A stretch of DNA of 64,000 nt, taken from contig NZ_JAPYPG010000008.1 of NCBI RefSeq assembly GCF_029937755.1, positions 62,001-126,000 of the forward strand. Reading direction: 5' to 3'. The translations under genes and the position numbers were made by a program. This DNA comes from Henriciella sp. (GTDB lineage Bacteria > Pseudomonadota > Alphaproteobacteria > Caulobacterales > Hyphomonadaceae). The stretch's first letter is position 1, and the number at the start of each line of letters is the position of its first letter. Under the pieces are notes generated by a model that saw only the letters and a list, made by a program, of their open reading frames with translations, had not been told where the DNA came from and did no database searches. This document shows positions 51,551 to 59,781 of the stretch, one piece after another.

Positions 51551-52687
51551 CTAGAAATCGTTCAGCCGCGCATAGCGGTCACGATGGAAACTCGCTGAGC
51601 CGAGCAGCGCTTCCTGGACGCGGGCCCGCTTCATGTAGAAGCCGGAATCATGGTCATCGGTCATGCCGATACCGCCATGCAGCTGCACCGTATCATTGGA
51701 TACGAGGTGCACCGTCTCTGACGCCCGCGCCTTGGCGAGACTCGCCAGTTCAGCGATGTCGTTTTTCTGTTCGTCTACCGCTGAAAGTGCTGCAGCCACG
51801 CAGGATGTGGTCAGCTCGATCTCGGTGAACATCTTCGCCGCCCGATGCTGGAGCGCCTGAAAAGAACCGATCAGCTGGCCAAACTGCTTGCGCGTCTGGA
51901 GATACTCATGCGTCATTTCGAAGGCCGCGAGCGACGAGCCCAGCATCTCCGCCGAAAGCGCAATCCGGCCCCGGTCAAGCACAGGCTCGAGCAGATCATT
52001 GCCCTTGTCGGGCGCGCCAAGAACATGACTGTCATCGACATGTACGCCCTCCAGCGTGAGGTGAGCAGCGCCGTGACTGTCGACGGTTTTAAGGGCCTGA
52101 ACAGTCAGGCCTTTTGCATCGCGTGGTACGAGGAAAAGCGTCAGCCCATGCGTGTCGCCCGGTTCACCAAAGGTGCGCGCGACCACGATAAAGACATCGG
52201 CATGATGGCCGTCCTGGACGTACTTCTTGGCGCCGTTCAGCGTGTAGCCCTGTCCATCGCGCTCGGCTTCGGTGGCGACGCCGGTCGGGTTGTGATGGCT
52301 CGTCTCATCCAGGGCGAGCGCGGTGGTCACCTCACCTGAGGCGATCTTCGGGAGCCATTCCTTCTTCTGGGCTTCGGTACCGCCCAGCAGGATGGCGGAG
52401 GCGCCGATGCAGGCGGTCTGCAGAAGCGGTGTGGAAGCGAGCGTGCGGCCCTGTGCTTCCATCACCTGGCCGAGCGCGACCATACCCATGCCAACGCCGT
52501 CATACTCTTCCGGGATCAGCACGCCGAAAAAGCCGAGTTCGGCCAGTTGGTTGCGGGCATCCGTATCGACGCCGTTCTTGCCGGAATCGCGCAGGCCGCG
52601 CAGATGCTTCACCGGCAGCTCGTCGCGCGTGAAACTCACTGCGGTATCGCGCAGCATCTCCTGGTCTTCAGTCAGGACAAAAGTCAT
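51551..52687 (-). CDS. Acyl-CoA dehydrogenase, non-catalytic-type partner
   Basis: 378 residues. ACAD fold with FAD/substrate blocks ELGFFGVLIPEEYDGVGMGMVALG, ALALDETSHHNPTG and RKQFGQLIGSFQALQHRAA. At the C-terminus, LHGGIGMTDDHDSGFYMKRARVQEALLGSASFHRDRYARL lacks the IYEGT/GGxxE motif with catalytic Glu, as in beta-subunits of heteromeric ACADs (FadE28-29 or ChsE-type). It lies 62 bp downstream of another ACAD gene. I infer a two-subunit enzyme, with the other gene giving the catalytic Glu. Terminator in this orientation not evident. Confidence 0.87.
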   Translation of the reverse strand: MTFVLTEDQEMLRDTAVSFTRDELPVKHLRGLRDSGKNGVDTDARNQLAELGFFGVLIPEEYDGVGMGMVALGQVMEAQGRTLASTPLLQTACIGASAILLGGTEAQKKEWLPKIASGEVTTALALDETSHHNPTGVATEAERDGQGYTLNGAKKYVQDGHHADVFIVVARTFGEPGDTHGLTLFLVPRDAKGLTVQALKTVDSHGAAHLTLEGVHVDDSHVLGAPDKGNDLLEPVLDRGRIALSAEMLGSSLAAFEMTHEYLQTRKQFGQLIGSFQALQHRAAKMFTEIELTTSCVAAALSAVDEQKNDIAELASLAKARASETVHLVSNDTVQLHGGIGMTDDHDSGFYMKRARVQEALLGSASFHRDRYARLNDF

Positions 52688-52749
52688 TATCTTACCCTCA
52701 TTCCTCCGGCGGCGCCGTATCTGAGCCCGCGCCGCATTGTTTGTCTTGT

Positions 52750-53964
52750 CTACTGGTGTTCGCGCAGGCCAAGCACGCGCTTGGCAACGACGTTGAGATT
52801 GATCTCACTGGTGCCGCCTTCGATCGAATTACCCTTCGAACGCAGCCATCCACGAGTCGCCATCTTGGCCCCCTTGTCGAAGCCTTCGCCTTCCCAGCCG
52901 AGGCCCTCGGTGCCGAGCGCTTCAATCATCAGCTCGAACTTGTCCTGGTTCATCTTGGCGGCGGCGTATTTGATGATCGACGCGGTATGGCCGACTTCCT
53001 GCCCGGCCTTGGCCTGCTCGCCAGACCGCTTGACCGTCAGATTGAAGGCCTTGGCATACATCATGTGATCGGCAATCCGGCCACGCAGGTCACCGTCGAG
53101 GACCTTGCCGTCCTTGTCCGTGCCGACATGGATCTTGGCATACTCGTCCGGGCCGAGCATGCCGGAGCCACGGGTCGACCCGAAACCACCAGCCGAAATC
53201 GAGGAGCGTTCATGCTGCAGCAGGCGCTTGGCGATTTTCCAGCCGCCATTCACTTCACCCACGAGCTGGTCCTTGGGAACTTTCACATCGGTGAAGAAGG
53301 TTTCGCAGAAGGGCGAGGACCCCGAGATGAGTTTGATCGGGCGGGTTTCGACACCTTCGCTTTCCATGTCGAAGAGGATGAAGCTGATGCCCTCATGCTT
53401 CTTCGATGTGTCGGTCCGAACGAGGCAGAAAATCCAGTCCGCCTCATTGGCATACGAGGTCCAGACCTTCTGACCATTGATGAGATAATGGTCGCCCTTG
53501 TCTTCACACTTGGTCTGCAGGCCGGCGAGGTCAGAGCCCGCGCCCGGCTCGGAATAGCCCTGGCACCAGCGCGTCTTGCCCATCACGATATCGGGCAGGA
53601 AGCGCTTCTTCTGCTCTTCGTTGCCAAATTCGATCAGGGCCGGACCGAACATCCAGAGACCGAAGGAGAACAGCGGAGGCCGCGCCTTGATACGGGCCAT
53701 CTCTTGCTCGAGTACCTTGGCCTGCTCGCGGGTCAGTCCGCCGCCACCATATTCCTTGGGCCAGGTCGGAGCGGTCCAGCCCTTTTCGCCCATCCGCTGG
53801 AGCCAGACCTTCGAGTCCGGGTTCTTGAATTTTTCGCGGCGCCCGCCCCAGACGACTTCGTCTTCGGTCATCGGCGTCCGCATGGAAGGCGGGCAGTTTT
53901 CTTCAAGCCATTCACGCACCTCTGTGCGGAAAGCATCAAGATCGGTTGGCGTATCATAGGCCAT
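52750..53964 (-). CDS. Acyl-CoA dehydrogenase
   Basis: About 404 residues, FadE-like. Blocks: WTAPTWPKEYGGGGLTREQA, CQGYSEPGAGSDLAGLQT, INGQKVWTSYANEADWIFCLVRT, ISAGGFGSTRGSGML and the C-terminal KGNSIEGGTSEINLNVVAKRVLG, which contains the candidate catalytic Glu. An ACAD of this length group acts on longer or branched/steroid-type acyl-CoA. The ATG at 53964 is fixed by GGAGGAG ten nt upstream. Adjacent to the partner ACAD gene downstream and the SnoaL-like gene upstream. Confidence 0.92.
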   Translation of the reverse strand: MAYDTPTDLDAFRTEVREWLEENCPPSMRTPMTEDEVVWGGRREKFKNPDSKVWLQRMGEKGWTAPTWPKEYGGGGLTREQAKVLEQEMARIKARPPLFSFGLWMFGPALIEFGNEEQKKRFLPDIVMGKTRWCQGYSEPGAGSDLAGLQTKCEDKGDHYLINGQKVWTSYANEADWIFCLVRTDTSKKHEGISFILFDMESEGVETRPIKLISGSSPFCETFFTDVKVPKDQLVGEVNGGWKIAKRLLQHERSSISAGGFGSTRGSGMLGPDEYAKIHVGTDKDGKVLDGDLRGRIADHMMYAKAFNLTVKRSGEQAKAGQEVGHTASIIKYAAAKMNQDKFELMIEALGTEGLGWEGEGFDKGAKMATRGWLRSKGNSIEGGTSEINLNVVAKRVLGLREHQ

Positions 53965-54088
53965 GGGCGAACTCCTCCGGGCAGTCTTCTTGCTAAGTGC
54001 TGATAGCACACTAGCGCGAGCTTGAGAGCGCGTCCAAGGCTTCCTTGGCGTCAGAGGTCATCTGCCGCAGCCGCCCGGCACACCTTGC

Positions 54089-54460
54089 CTAATTGAAGAA
54101 TTCTTCCCGCACGATCTTGCCATCTTTTACCGTGTAGATGGCAAGTTCCTGCATCTGCGTCCGCTCACCGGTCGGCTTGAATGTGCAGTCGACGGCGAAG
54201 ATCACGCCAAACCGGTCATCGCCATGGAGAAAGGGGCCTTTCGCGGTGGTCTCGTGAACCGTGTGATTGTCTTCCCACCACGCCCATTTGCCGGCAATGG
54301 CCTCGAGCCCCTGCGCCTCGGCGCTGCCCCCCGGCACGGGTCCGGACTCGACCGATACACATGATGGATCATAGACGGTGTCGATCAGCGTCTTGTAGCT
54401 GCCGTCATTATTTGCCGCGACGACCTTCTCGCCGATGGCCTTCAAAGCTTCACGATCCAA
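54089..54460 (-). CDS. SnoaL-like/NTF2-fold protein
   Basis: 123 residues, start TTG with GGAGG six nt upstream (no ATG in frame nearby). NTF2-like fold: DREALKAIGEKVVAANNDGSYKTLIDTVYDP then HGDDRFGVIFAVDCTFKPTGERTQMQELAIYTVKDGKIVREEFF, a SnoaL-like ketosteroid-isomerase-type pattern. Catalytic acid candidates exist but no activity can be assigned. Upstream of the two ACAD genes on the same strand, so plausibly one operon. Confidence 0.83.
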   Translation of the reverse strand: MDREALKAIGEKVVAANNDGSYKTLIDTVYDPSCVSVESGPVPGGSAEAQGLEAIAGKWAWWEDNHTVHETTAKGPFLHGDDRFGVIFAVDCTFKPTGERTQMQELAIYTVKDGKIVREEFFN

Positions 54461-54532
54461 AATCCACCTCCATCCTTCCCATTCTGTTCCAAATCGAGCT
54501 AGCGCGTCCGCGAAAAAATATGGGTAGAGGCG

Positions 54533-55522
54533 CTAGTCGGTCATTGCCTCAAGTCCGGCGATCAGCTCGTGCATGAACCGGTCCGGCGCCTCGATATGCG
54601 GACTATGACCCAGATCGGGAAAGCTCACCAGTATAGCGCCCGGAATGGCCGCTTCTGTCTCACGGGCCAGTGCTTCATAATTACCGAGCGTTTCGCGGAC
54701 ACTCTCGCTTGCCCGCCCCTTGCCCAGCGCCGTGTTATCCTGCTCGCCAATCAGCAGCAGCGTCGGCACTTCGATGGTCGGGAATTCGTGCACGACGGGC
54801 TGGTTGAAAACCATGTCAGCCGTCAGCGCATGGTGCCAGGCCGTGATCTTGCCTCCTTCGCCCTCATACATGCTCCACAACATGTCGACCCAACGGTCGT
54901 AGCGGTCCTTCCAGTCGCCGACATAATAGGTCGATTGCTGGTAGGCCTTGATGCCGTCTCGCGTGGTCTTCAGCTGGCTTTGATAGAGCTGGTCGACAGT
55001 GACGTTCGGCACGGCCTTGGCCCGCCAGTCCTCAAGACCGATCGGATTGAGGAGAACAAGACCACCGGTCTCTTGGGGATATTGCAGGGTATAGCGCGCC
55101 GCCAGCATGCCGCCCATGGAATGGCCCATGATGACCGGCGCCTCGATATCCAGCGCTTCGATCAGGCCATGCGTATTCGCGGCGAGCGTGTGCAGACCAT
55201 ACTGGTAGCCCTGTGGTTTGGAAGATTTGCAGAAACCGATCTGATCCGGTGCGATGACGCGATAGCCCTCATCAAGAAGTGCCCGGATCACTGTTTCCCA
55301 AGTCGCGGCGCAAAAATTCTTGCCGTGAAGGAGCACGACGGTTTCACCGTTCGTCTCTTCGGGCATGACATCGAGATAGGCCATCTCCATCGCCTGCCCC
55401 TGACTGACCAGGGCATGGCGCTCGACGGGCCAGGGATAGTCGAAGTCAGAAAGCATCGGATCGGCGGCAGCTGTCCCGGCCAGGCAAACGCCCATCAATG
55501 CGCCTGTCAGAAATCGTTTCAT
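54533..55522 (-). CDS. Secreted alpha/beta hydrolase
   Basis: About 329 residues with signal peptide MKRFLTGALMGVCLAGTAAA. Oxyanion region VVLLHGKNFCAATW, nucleophile IMGHSMGGMLAARY, and the later DLGHSPHIEAPDRF with catalytic His; the Asp is likely in the LLLIGEQDNTAL strand. A periplasmic esterase or lipase-like enzyme. The ATG at 55522 follows a weak site. Upstream of the SnoaL/ACAD group on the same strand with only 72 bp between, so possible co-transcription. Confidence 0.85.
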   Translation of the reverse strand: MKRFLTGALMGVCLAGTAAADPMLSDFDYPWPVERHALVSQGQAMEMAYLDVMPEETNGETVVLLHGKNFCAATWETVIRALLDEGYRVIAPDQIGFCKSSKPQGYQYGLHTLAANTHGLIEALDIEAPVIMGHSMGGMLAARYTLQYPQETGGLVLLNPIGLEDWRAKAVPNVTVDQLYQSQLKTTRDGIKAYQQSTYYVGDWKDRYDRWVDMLWSMYEGEGGKITAWHHALTADMVFNQPVVHEFPTIEVPTLLLIGEQDNTALGKGRASESVRETLGNYEALARETEAAIPGAILVSFPDLGHSPHIEAPDRFMHELIAGLEAMTD

Positions 55523-55595
55523 CACCCGCCTCCATTCAACCGATCGATGGTCAAGCAATGCGCCTCAACCCGCGAGCGTTCCGCAGGCGGCGAAT

Positions 55596-55829
55596 TTACC
55601 GCCCGAAGCGCCCCAAAAGGCCGTGCTCTGGCCCGGTTTCAAAACCGGCAAGGTTGATCGCGTGGACCATTCCGAGAAAGACCACAAGCGTGCAGCCAAC
55701 CATGATCAGGCCCCAAGGCATCTGATTGGGGCGCCCATCCTTGCGGACGCCGCCCAGTTTGCGGCTGGACAGGAAGATCCCGGCCCCTGCGGCGACGATA
55801 ATCAGGATAGTAATGATCCAGGTGGTCAT
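55596..55829 (-). CDS. 77-residue membrane protein
   Basis: Minus strand reads MTTWIITILIIVAAGAGIFL from 55829, a first transmembrane helix, then the basic SSRKLGGVRKDGRPNQM and a second helix WGLIMVGCTLVVFLGMVHAINLAG, ending GLLGRFGR. Its ATG overlaps the stop of the upstream glycosyltransferase gene (ATGA), so it is translated with it. No family I recognise. A small partner of the membrane glycosyltransferase is the obvious guess, but unproven. Confidence 0.72.
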   Translation of the reverse strand: MTTWIITILIIVAAGAGIFLSSRKLGGVRKDGRPNQMPWGLIMVGCTLVVFLGMVHAINLAGFETGPEHGLLGRFGR

Positions 55830-57316
55830 GCTTCGATATCTGCTCGGCTGGCCGCTTCGCCCTGCTCGGGCTGATGCGGCGTCTTTGCCCAGAAGTGCGG
55901 CCTGACCGCAAGGCCATAGAGCGCCATAATTGCAGCACCGGTCTGAAGCATCCAGTAGAAGGGACGCGAAACAACGGCCAGGGTCCGGGCAAACCGCCAC
56001 CGCCCCGGCGCCAGTGCATCACCGAGCGTACTGGCAATCCAGCCCAGCCCGAACAGGGCGAAGCTGAGAGCGTCTACCTGCACGGCAGGGACGATCAGGC
56101 CGGCCAGCATCCAGAGTGTCATCGGCCCATAGAGGAATGCACTCAGGATGGACGCGCCCAGTGTCATCTGGAGGCTCACCCACGCCGGAAACCCGAGTTC
56201 GCTCAGGAGGCTGAATGGCCTGCGCATGCACACCAGCCAAGTTTGCATATAGCCCTTGATCCATCGCTTGCGCTGGTGAAACCAGACCGAATACGTCTCC
56301 GGCGCAGATTCCAAAGTGGGGGTATTGATCCGCCAGGTCTGTCCGCCAAGCCGTGCGGCCCGCAGGCCGAGGTCGGCGTCTTCGGTCACATTCCAGGCGT
56401 CCCAGCCTCCAAAGGCGATGAGGTCCAGCCTGCGGAAATGATTGCTCGTTCCTCCCAGCATGATGGGGTGCCCCCAACTGGCGAGTGCCGGGAGGTAGAG
56501 ATTGAACTGGACATCGTACTCAAGTGCCCAATGCGCCGCGACCCAGCTGGATGCTCCGTTCGTTGCCTTGAGTGGCGCCTGCAGGCAGAGCACATTTGCC
56601 GGCGCGTCCTCGAACATGGCGCAGGCCGCTTTCAATTGCTGCGGGTCCGGGCGGTCTTCAGCATCATAGATCGTGAGATATTCACCAACCGCACGCGCGA
56701 GCCCGTAGTTGAGCGCCCGCGGTTTGGTCAGCGGCTTGCCGGGTGGAACGCGGATGACGCGGGTGCCTGTCGGGAACGCCGCATCACGCGCAGCACGCAT
56801 CGTTTCCGTGTCATCGGCCTCGATCAGCAGGAGAATGTCGAGCCGGCCGGCCGGCCAATCCAGCGCCGACAGGCTGGTCGCGAGCTGGGGCATCATGCCG
56901 GCCTCATGGCGCAAGGCGATGAGAATGGAATAAACCGGTAGCTCTTCCGGAAGGCTCTTCGCGTGGCTCTCAGAGGAGGATGGCCCAAATCGCCGGCCCG
57001 CGCCGACAATGACCAGGCAAAAGCGCCACAGCACGATGAGGATGAAGGCAAACCAGCAGGTAAATCCTGCTACAGAAAGCGTAAGGCCCGGTTGCCAGCG
57101 AACCGCGGCACATCCGAGTGCGACAAGGCCCAGAAACGCCAAGACCTGAAACAGGCTTGGCACCGTGCGGGCGCTCAGTTTCGGCGGAAGCGCTTCTGAC
57201 CGGGAGATTGCCTGAAGCAGGCTGTAGCCGACCGGTTTCTCACCATGGTTGAGGTTACGCGCCGCACTTCGGCTTCGCGCTGCAACGCCCAGATCGCCCC
57301 AACTGCCCTCGCCCAT
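55826..57316 (-). CDS. Membrane-bound family 2 glycosyltransferase
   Basis: About 496 residues. Two transmembrane helices at the N-terminus (about 55-100), GT2 catalytic domain with DAEDRPDPQQL (DxD-type), VTEDADLGLRAARL and the Q-x-x-R-W motif HQRKRWIKGYMQ, then C-terminal membrane helices (about 385-470). It resembles processive beta-glycan synthases and exopolysaccharide GT2 enzymes. The acceptor and product are unknown. The ATG at 57316 was chosen over the upstream TTG. The stop overlaps the start of the 77-residue membrane protein (ATGA). Confidence 0.87.
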   Translation of the reverse strand: MGEGSWGDLGVAARSRSAARNLNHGEKPVGYSLLQAISRSEALPPKLSARTVPSLFQVLAFLGLVALGCAAVRWQPGLTLSVAGFTCWFAFILIVLWRFCLVIVGAGRRFGPSSSESHAKSLPEELPVYSILIALRHEAGMMPQLATSLSALDWPAGRLDILLLIEADDTETMRAARDAAFPTGTRVIRVPPGKPLTKPRALNYGLARAVGEYLTIYDAEDRPDPQQLKAACAMFEDAPANVLCLQAPLKATNGASSWVAAHWALEYDVQFNLYLPALASWGHPIMLGGTSNHFRRLDLIAFGGWDAWNVTEDADLGLRAARLGGQTWRINTPTLESAPETYSVWFHQRKRWIKGYMQTWLVCMRRPFSLLSELGFPAWVSLQMTLGASILSAFLYGPMTLWMLAGLIVPAVQVDALSFALFGLGWIASTLGDALAPGRWRFARTLAVVSRPFYWMLQTGAAIMALYGLAVRPHFWAKTPHQPEQGEAASRADIEA

Positions 57317-57355
57317 ACAGAATGGAGAGCGCAAATAGCGCTAAATTTCAAGTTG

Positions 57356-58360
57356 TTATTTCGCGCTTGAGAGGAAATCAGCGCACGCCAGACCGCTCAA
57401 CCAGGCCGCTTCGACGCGTGGTCCCGACCGCCAGTCGCCGATCACGGCTATCCCTGTCGCCTCGTCCCAGCCGAATGACGAACCCGCAGCCTTGTCCACC
57501 TTGGCATGGAGCCAGCGGTGGGCCGCCACATGGATGGGCTCTGGCGCACCGGACATGGTGCTGAACTCGCGAAGGAGCTGTGCCATCACGTCGTCCTTTT
57601 CAAGATCGACATGCTCGCGGCTCCAGGCCGGTGAGGCGTGCAGCACCCATGTTTCAGTATCTCCACGGTCAGGCTTGCTCGCATTCCGGGTCACCCAGCC
57701 GAGCGCACCGTCAGCAATATTCGCAGCATCCCAGTCCACGGGCAGCTTTTCCTTGAAGGCGAGCATCACCGCCCAGCAGGGGGCGGACTGTGCACGCGCC
57801 GCCTGGGCCGAAAGAGCGTCGCTCACACCGGAGAGGAGATCGACAGCCTGTTCAGCCGGCGTGGCGCAGATGACCTTGTCGAAAGGACCTTCCTCGCCAC
57901 CATCTTCGAAGACGAGTGTCTTGTGTTGACCATCCAACCGGATCTTTGTCACGCGCCTGCCCCAGTCGATCGGCAGATCCGTCGCCATGGCCTTGATCAC
58001 GGCGTTCATTGATGGCGTACCAACGAACAGGGGCTCGCGTTCGTTCTCGCTGGGCTGGACACCGACCGTCCAGCTATCCGAACGCTTGCGGATGTCTGCC
58101 ATGCGCGGGCGCCAGCGCGTAACCGCCCCTGCCTCACGCAGACGAACAATCTCTTCGCGAAAGGCTTCATCCCGCGCGGTAAAGAACTGCGCGCCATGGT
58201 CCCAGCGGGCTTCACCCACCGGTGTTTCGGCGCGGCGCGTCGACATGCGGCCCCCTGGCCCGCGGCCTTTGTCATAAAGCCTGACCGTTTCTCCCGCAGC
58301 CTCCAGAACGCGGGCGGCACTTAGCCCTGCGATGCCTGCACCAATGATTGCCGTTGTCAT
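57356..58360 (-). CDS. Renalase-like FAD-dependent amine oxidoreductase
   Basis: About 334 residues. N-terminal dinucleotide fold MTTAIIGAGIAGLSAARVLEAAGETV (GxGxxG) and a GRGPGGRMSTRRA FAD/GG-doublet region, then the WDHGAQFFTARD segment typical of renalase-like proteins. C-terminal HRWLHAKVDKAAGSSFGWDEATGIAVIGDWRSGPRVEAAWLSG is the FAD-binding end motif. Oxidises an NAD(P)H isomer or amine-type substrate; exact role unknown. The ATG at 58360 was chosen over an upstream ATG at 58432. Confidence 0.87.
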   Translation of the reverse strand: MTTAIIGAGIAGLSAARVLEAAGETVRLYDKGRGPGGRMSTRRAETPVGEARWDHGAQFFTARDEAFREEIVRLREAGAVTRWRPRMADIRKRSDSWTVGVQPSENEREPLFVGTPSMNAVIKAMATDLPIDWGRRVTKIRLDGQHKTLVFEDGGEEGPFDKVICATPAEQAVDLLSGVSDALSAQAARAQSAPCWAVMLAFKEKLPVDWDAANIADGALGWVTRNASKPDRGDTETWVLHASPAWSREHVDLEKDDVMAQLLREFSTMSGAPEPIHVAAHRWLHAKVDKAAGSSFGWDEATGIAVIGDWRSGPRVEAAWLSGLACADFLSSAK

Positions 58361-58473
58361 GCCTCGTCCCGTTTTCGCTTGCAGGGCATGGAAGTAGGAC
58401 TCGTCACGAATTGGCAAGGGCACGCTCGCCACTGAGCCGCAACCGCCTAACTCGATTCCCAGCGAGGACAGAA

Positions 58474-58647
58474 ATGGCGAGACGAAGCTCCGGACCGAAA
58501 TCCATCACCCTGGGGGCGCGCGGCAAGGGGGCGCTTCCAGTGAAAACATGCGCGCGATGCGGACGCCCGTTCGAATGGCGAAAGAAGTGGGAAAAGGTCT
58601 GGGAGGAGGTGCGATTCTGCTCCGAAAAGTGCCGGAAAACCCGCTAA
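58474..58647 (+). CDS. DUF2256 small zinc-finger protein
   Basis: 57 residues, MARRSSGPKSITLGARGKG then PVKTCARCGRPFEWRKKWEKVWEEVRFCSEKCRKTR. The pattern KTCxxCxRPFxWRKKW...V.FCSEKCR, with CxxC and CxxxC as a likely zinc site, is the DUF2256 signature. GAGGA nine nt before the ATG supports the start. Function of DUF2256 is unknown; the basic N-terminus suggests nucleic-acid or ribosome binding. Just after, the DNA becomes AT-rich. Confidence 0.9.
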   Translation: MARRSSGPKSITLGARGKGALPVKTCARCGRPFEWRKKWEKVWEEVRFCSEKCRKTR

Positions 58648-58666
58648 CCGGATCTAGAGGCGTTAA

Positions 58667-58751
58667 AATTATCGAAAAACAATAAAAATAATGCCTTGTT
58701 TTTATTGAGTTTCGCTGTTTTTCGGAAAATAGTTATTGATTTTCGATAATT
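58667..58751. repeat. AT-rich nested inverted repeat
   Basis: AATTATCGAAAA (58667-58678) is exactly complementary to TTTTCGATAATT (58740-58751). Inside lies a second stem CAATAAAAA (58680-58688) / TTTTTATTG (58699-58707). The 85-bp block is far more AT-rich than its surroundings and lies 110 bp upstream of the 61-residue gene. Possible operator, RNA or acquired segment. Confidence 0.75.
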
Positions 58752-58860
58752 CTTATCCTAACTCTTGGTCATCGGCGGCAACAACAAAGCAAGCCTCCGA
58801 AAAAAGAAACCAACCCCACCCGGCATCAAGACCGGATATTTGCAACGAAGGAGTAACTAG

Positions 58861-59046
58861 ATGTACCCGCTCGCCTCCCAGAGCTCCGCCGCTTCCGCCC
58901 ACCCCGTTGAAGCGCTGTCCACGGCCCACACGGTTCAGGCCATCTCCCCCGACGTCCGGACCGTGGCCAATGACAACTCGGCAGCCTGGAAACCCAGCCT
59001 GCTGGTCCAGCGCCGCCGCAGGCTCAACCGGCGCGCGGTCCGCTAG
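58861..59046 (+). CDS. 61-residue basic protein, unknown function
   Basis: MYPLASQSSAASAHPVEALS through VRTVANDNSAAWKPSLL to QRRRRLNRRAVR. GAAGGAG (58847-58853) with a good spacing precedes the ATG, and a rho-independent terminator follows 63 bp after the stop, so it is a real gene. The Arg-rich tail suggests nucleic-acid binding. The 'VANDN' stretch is common in small alphaproteobacterial proteins, but I know no function. Confidence 0.75.
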   Translation: MYPLASQSSAASAHPVEALSTAHTVQAISPDVRTVANDNSAAWKPSLLVQRRRRLNRRAVR

Positions 59047-59109
59047 TTCAAGAGACAGGGGACTGGCGGGGTTCACTCCTTGCGCCGTTCCTGCCATCCC
59101 CTTCCCGAG

Positions 59110-59139
59110 CCGCCCTGCCCCGCCTGGCAGGGCGGTTTT
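59110..59139 (+). terminator. Rho-independent terminator after the 61-residue gene
   Basis: CCGCCCTGCC (59110-59119) pairs with GGCAGGGCGG (59126-59135), 10 bp, loop CCGCCT, followed by TTTT. It lies just before the stop of the convergent SixA gene. Confidence 0.9.
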
Positions 59140-59143
59140 CGTA

Positions 59144-59659
59144 TCAGGCGAGATTTTTCGGCTTGATGAAGTCAACGAGCTTGAAAAGCACGGGCACATA
59201 GGGCCCGTCATCCTCCTGCTCGAAAAAAGCCGCCGCAGAGGTGGGCAGCTTCGCGGCCAGCTTCATGGATGCACGATGATTTTCGCTGCCCGCCTGGCGC
59301 AGGATGGATCCTGAGAGCTCATGCAGGCCGGGATTGTGGCCGATCACGATGACCGTGGAGGCCTCACCCGCATGCTTTTTGATCAGCTCTTCTATTACCG
59401 GCACCCCTGCGAGATAAAGGTCGTCGGTGACAAGTTTCCGGCATTCGGGGAAGACCAGCGCCAGATGCTGCCAGGTCTCACGTGTACGCCGCGCGCTGGA
59501 AACCAGCGCCATGTCTGGTGACCAACCTTCCTGCTGCAATGCCACGGCCATGGCTTCGGCGTCACCGTGCCCACGCGGGGTCAGGATGCGGTCGCGATCA
59601 TTCACGCCCTCATTCCAGGGTTCGGTCTTGGCATGCCGCATCAGGATCAGGCGTTTCAT
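59144..59659 (-). CDS. sixA: SixA-like phosphohistidine phosphatase
   Basis: 171 residues, histidine phosphatase superfamily. The catalytic RHG motif reads MRHAKTEPW (H9 nucleophile), followed by SSARRTRETW and the second His in VIGHNPGLHELS. In E. coli SixA removes phosphate from HPt-domain proteins; the present protein's target is unknown. Divergent from the peroxiredoxin gene. Convergent with the 61-residue gene. Confidence 0.9.
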   Translation of the reverse strand: MKRLILMRHAKTEPWNEGVNDRDRILTPRGHGDAEAMAVALQQEGWSPDMALVSSARRTRETWQHLALVFPECRKLVTDDLYLAGVPVIEELIKKHAGEASTVIVIGHNPGLHELSGSILRQAGSENHRASMKLAAKLPTSAAAFFEQEDDGPYVPVLFKLVDFIKPKNLA

Positions 59660-59781
59660 GTGTAGGGAACTGCCCTTCGAAGCTTAGTAAAACTAACCAC
59701 CGGAATCAGCGTGCCAAGCTTGTTGACCCTGAGGCTCCGTACCATCTTCCCGGCAAGATAAAGCAATTACTGGAGAATTCC

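Noticed and set aside
54010..54088. Short in-frame continuation after the SnoaL-like stop (about 25 codons to the next stop)
   Set aside because: Follows the stop codon TAG in the same frame but is too short to judge and lacks conservation evidence; readthrough not claimed.
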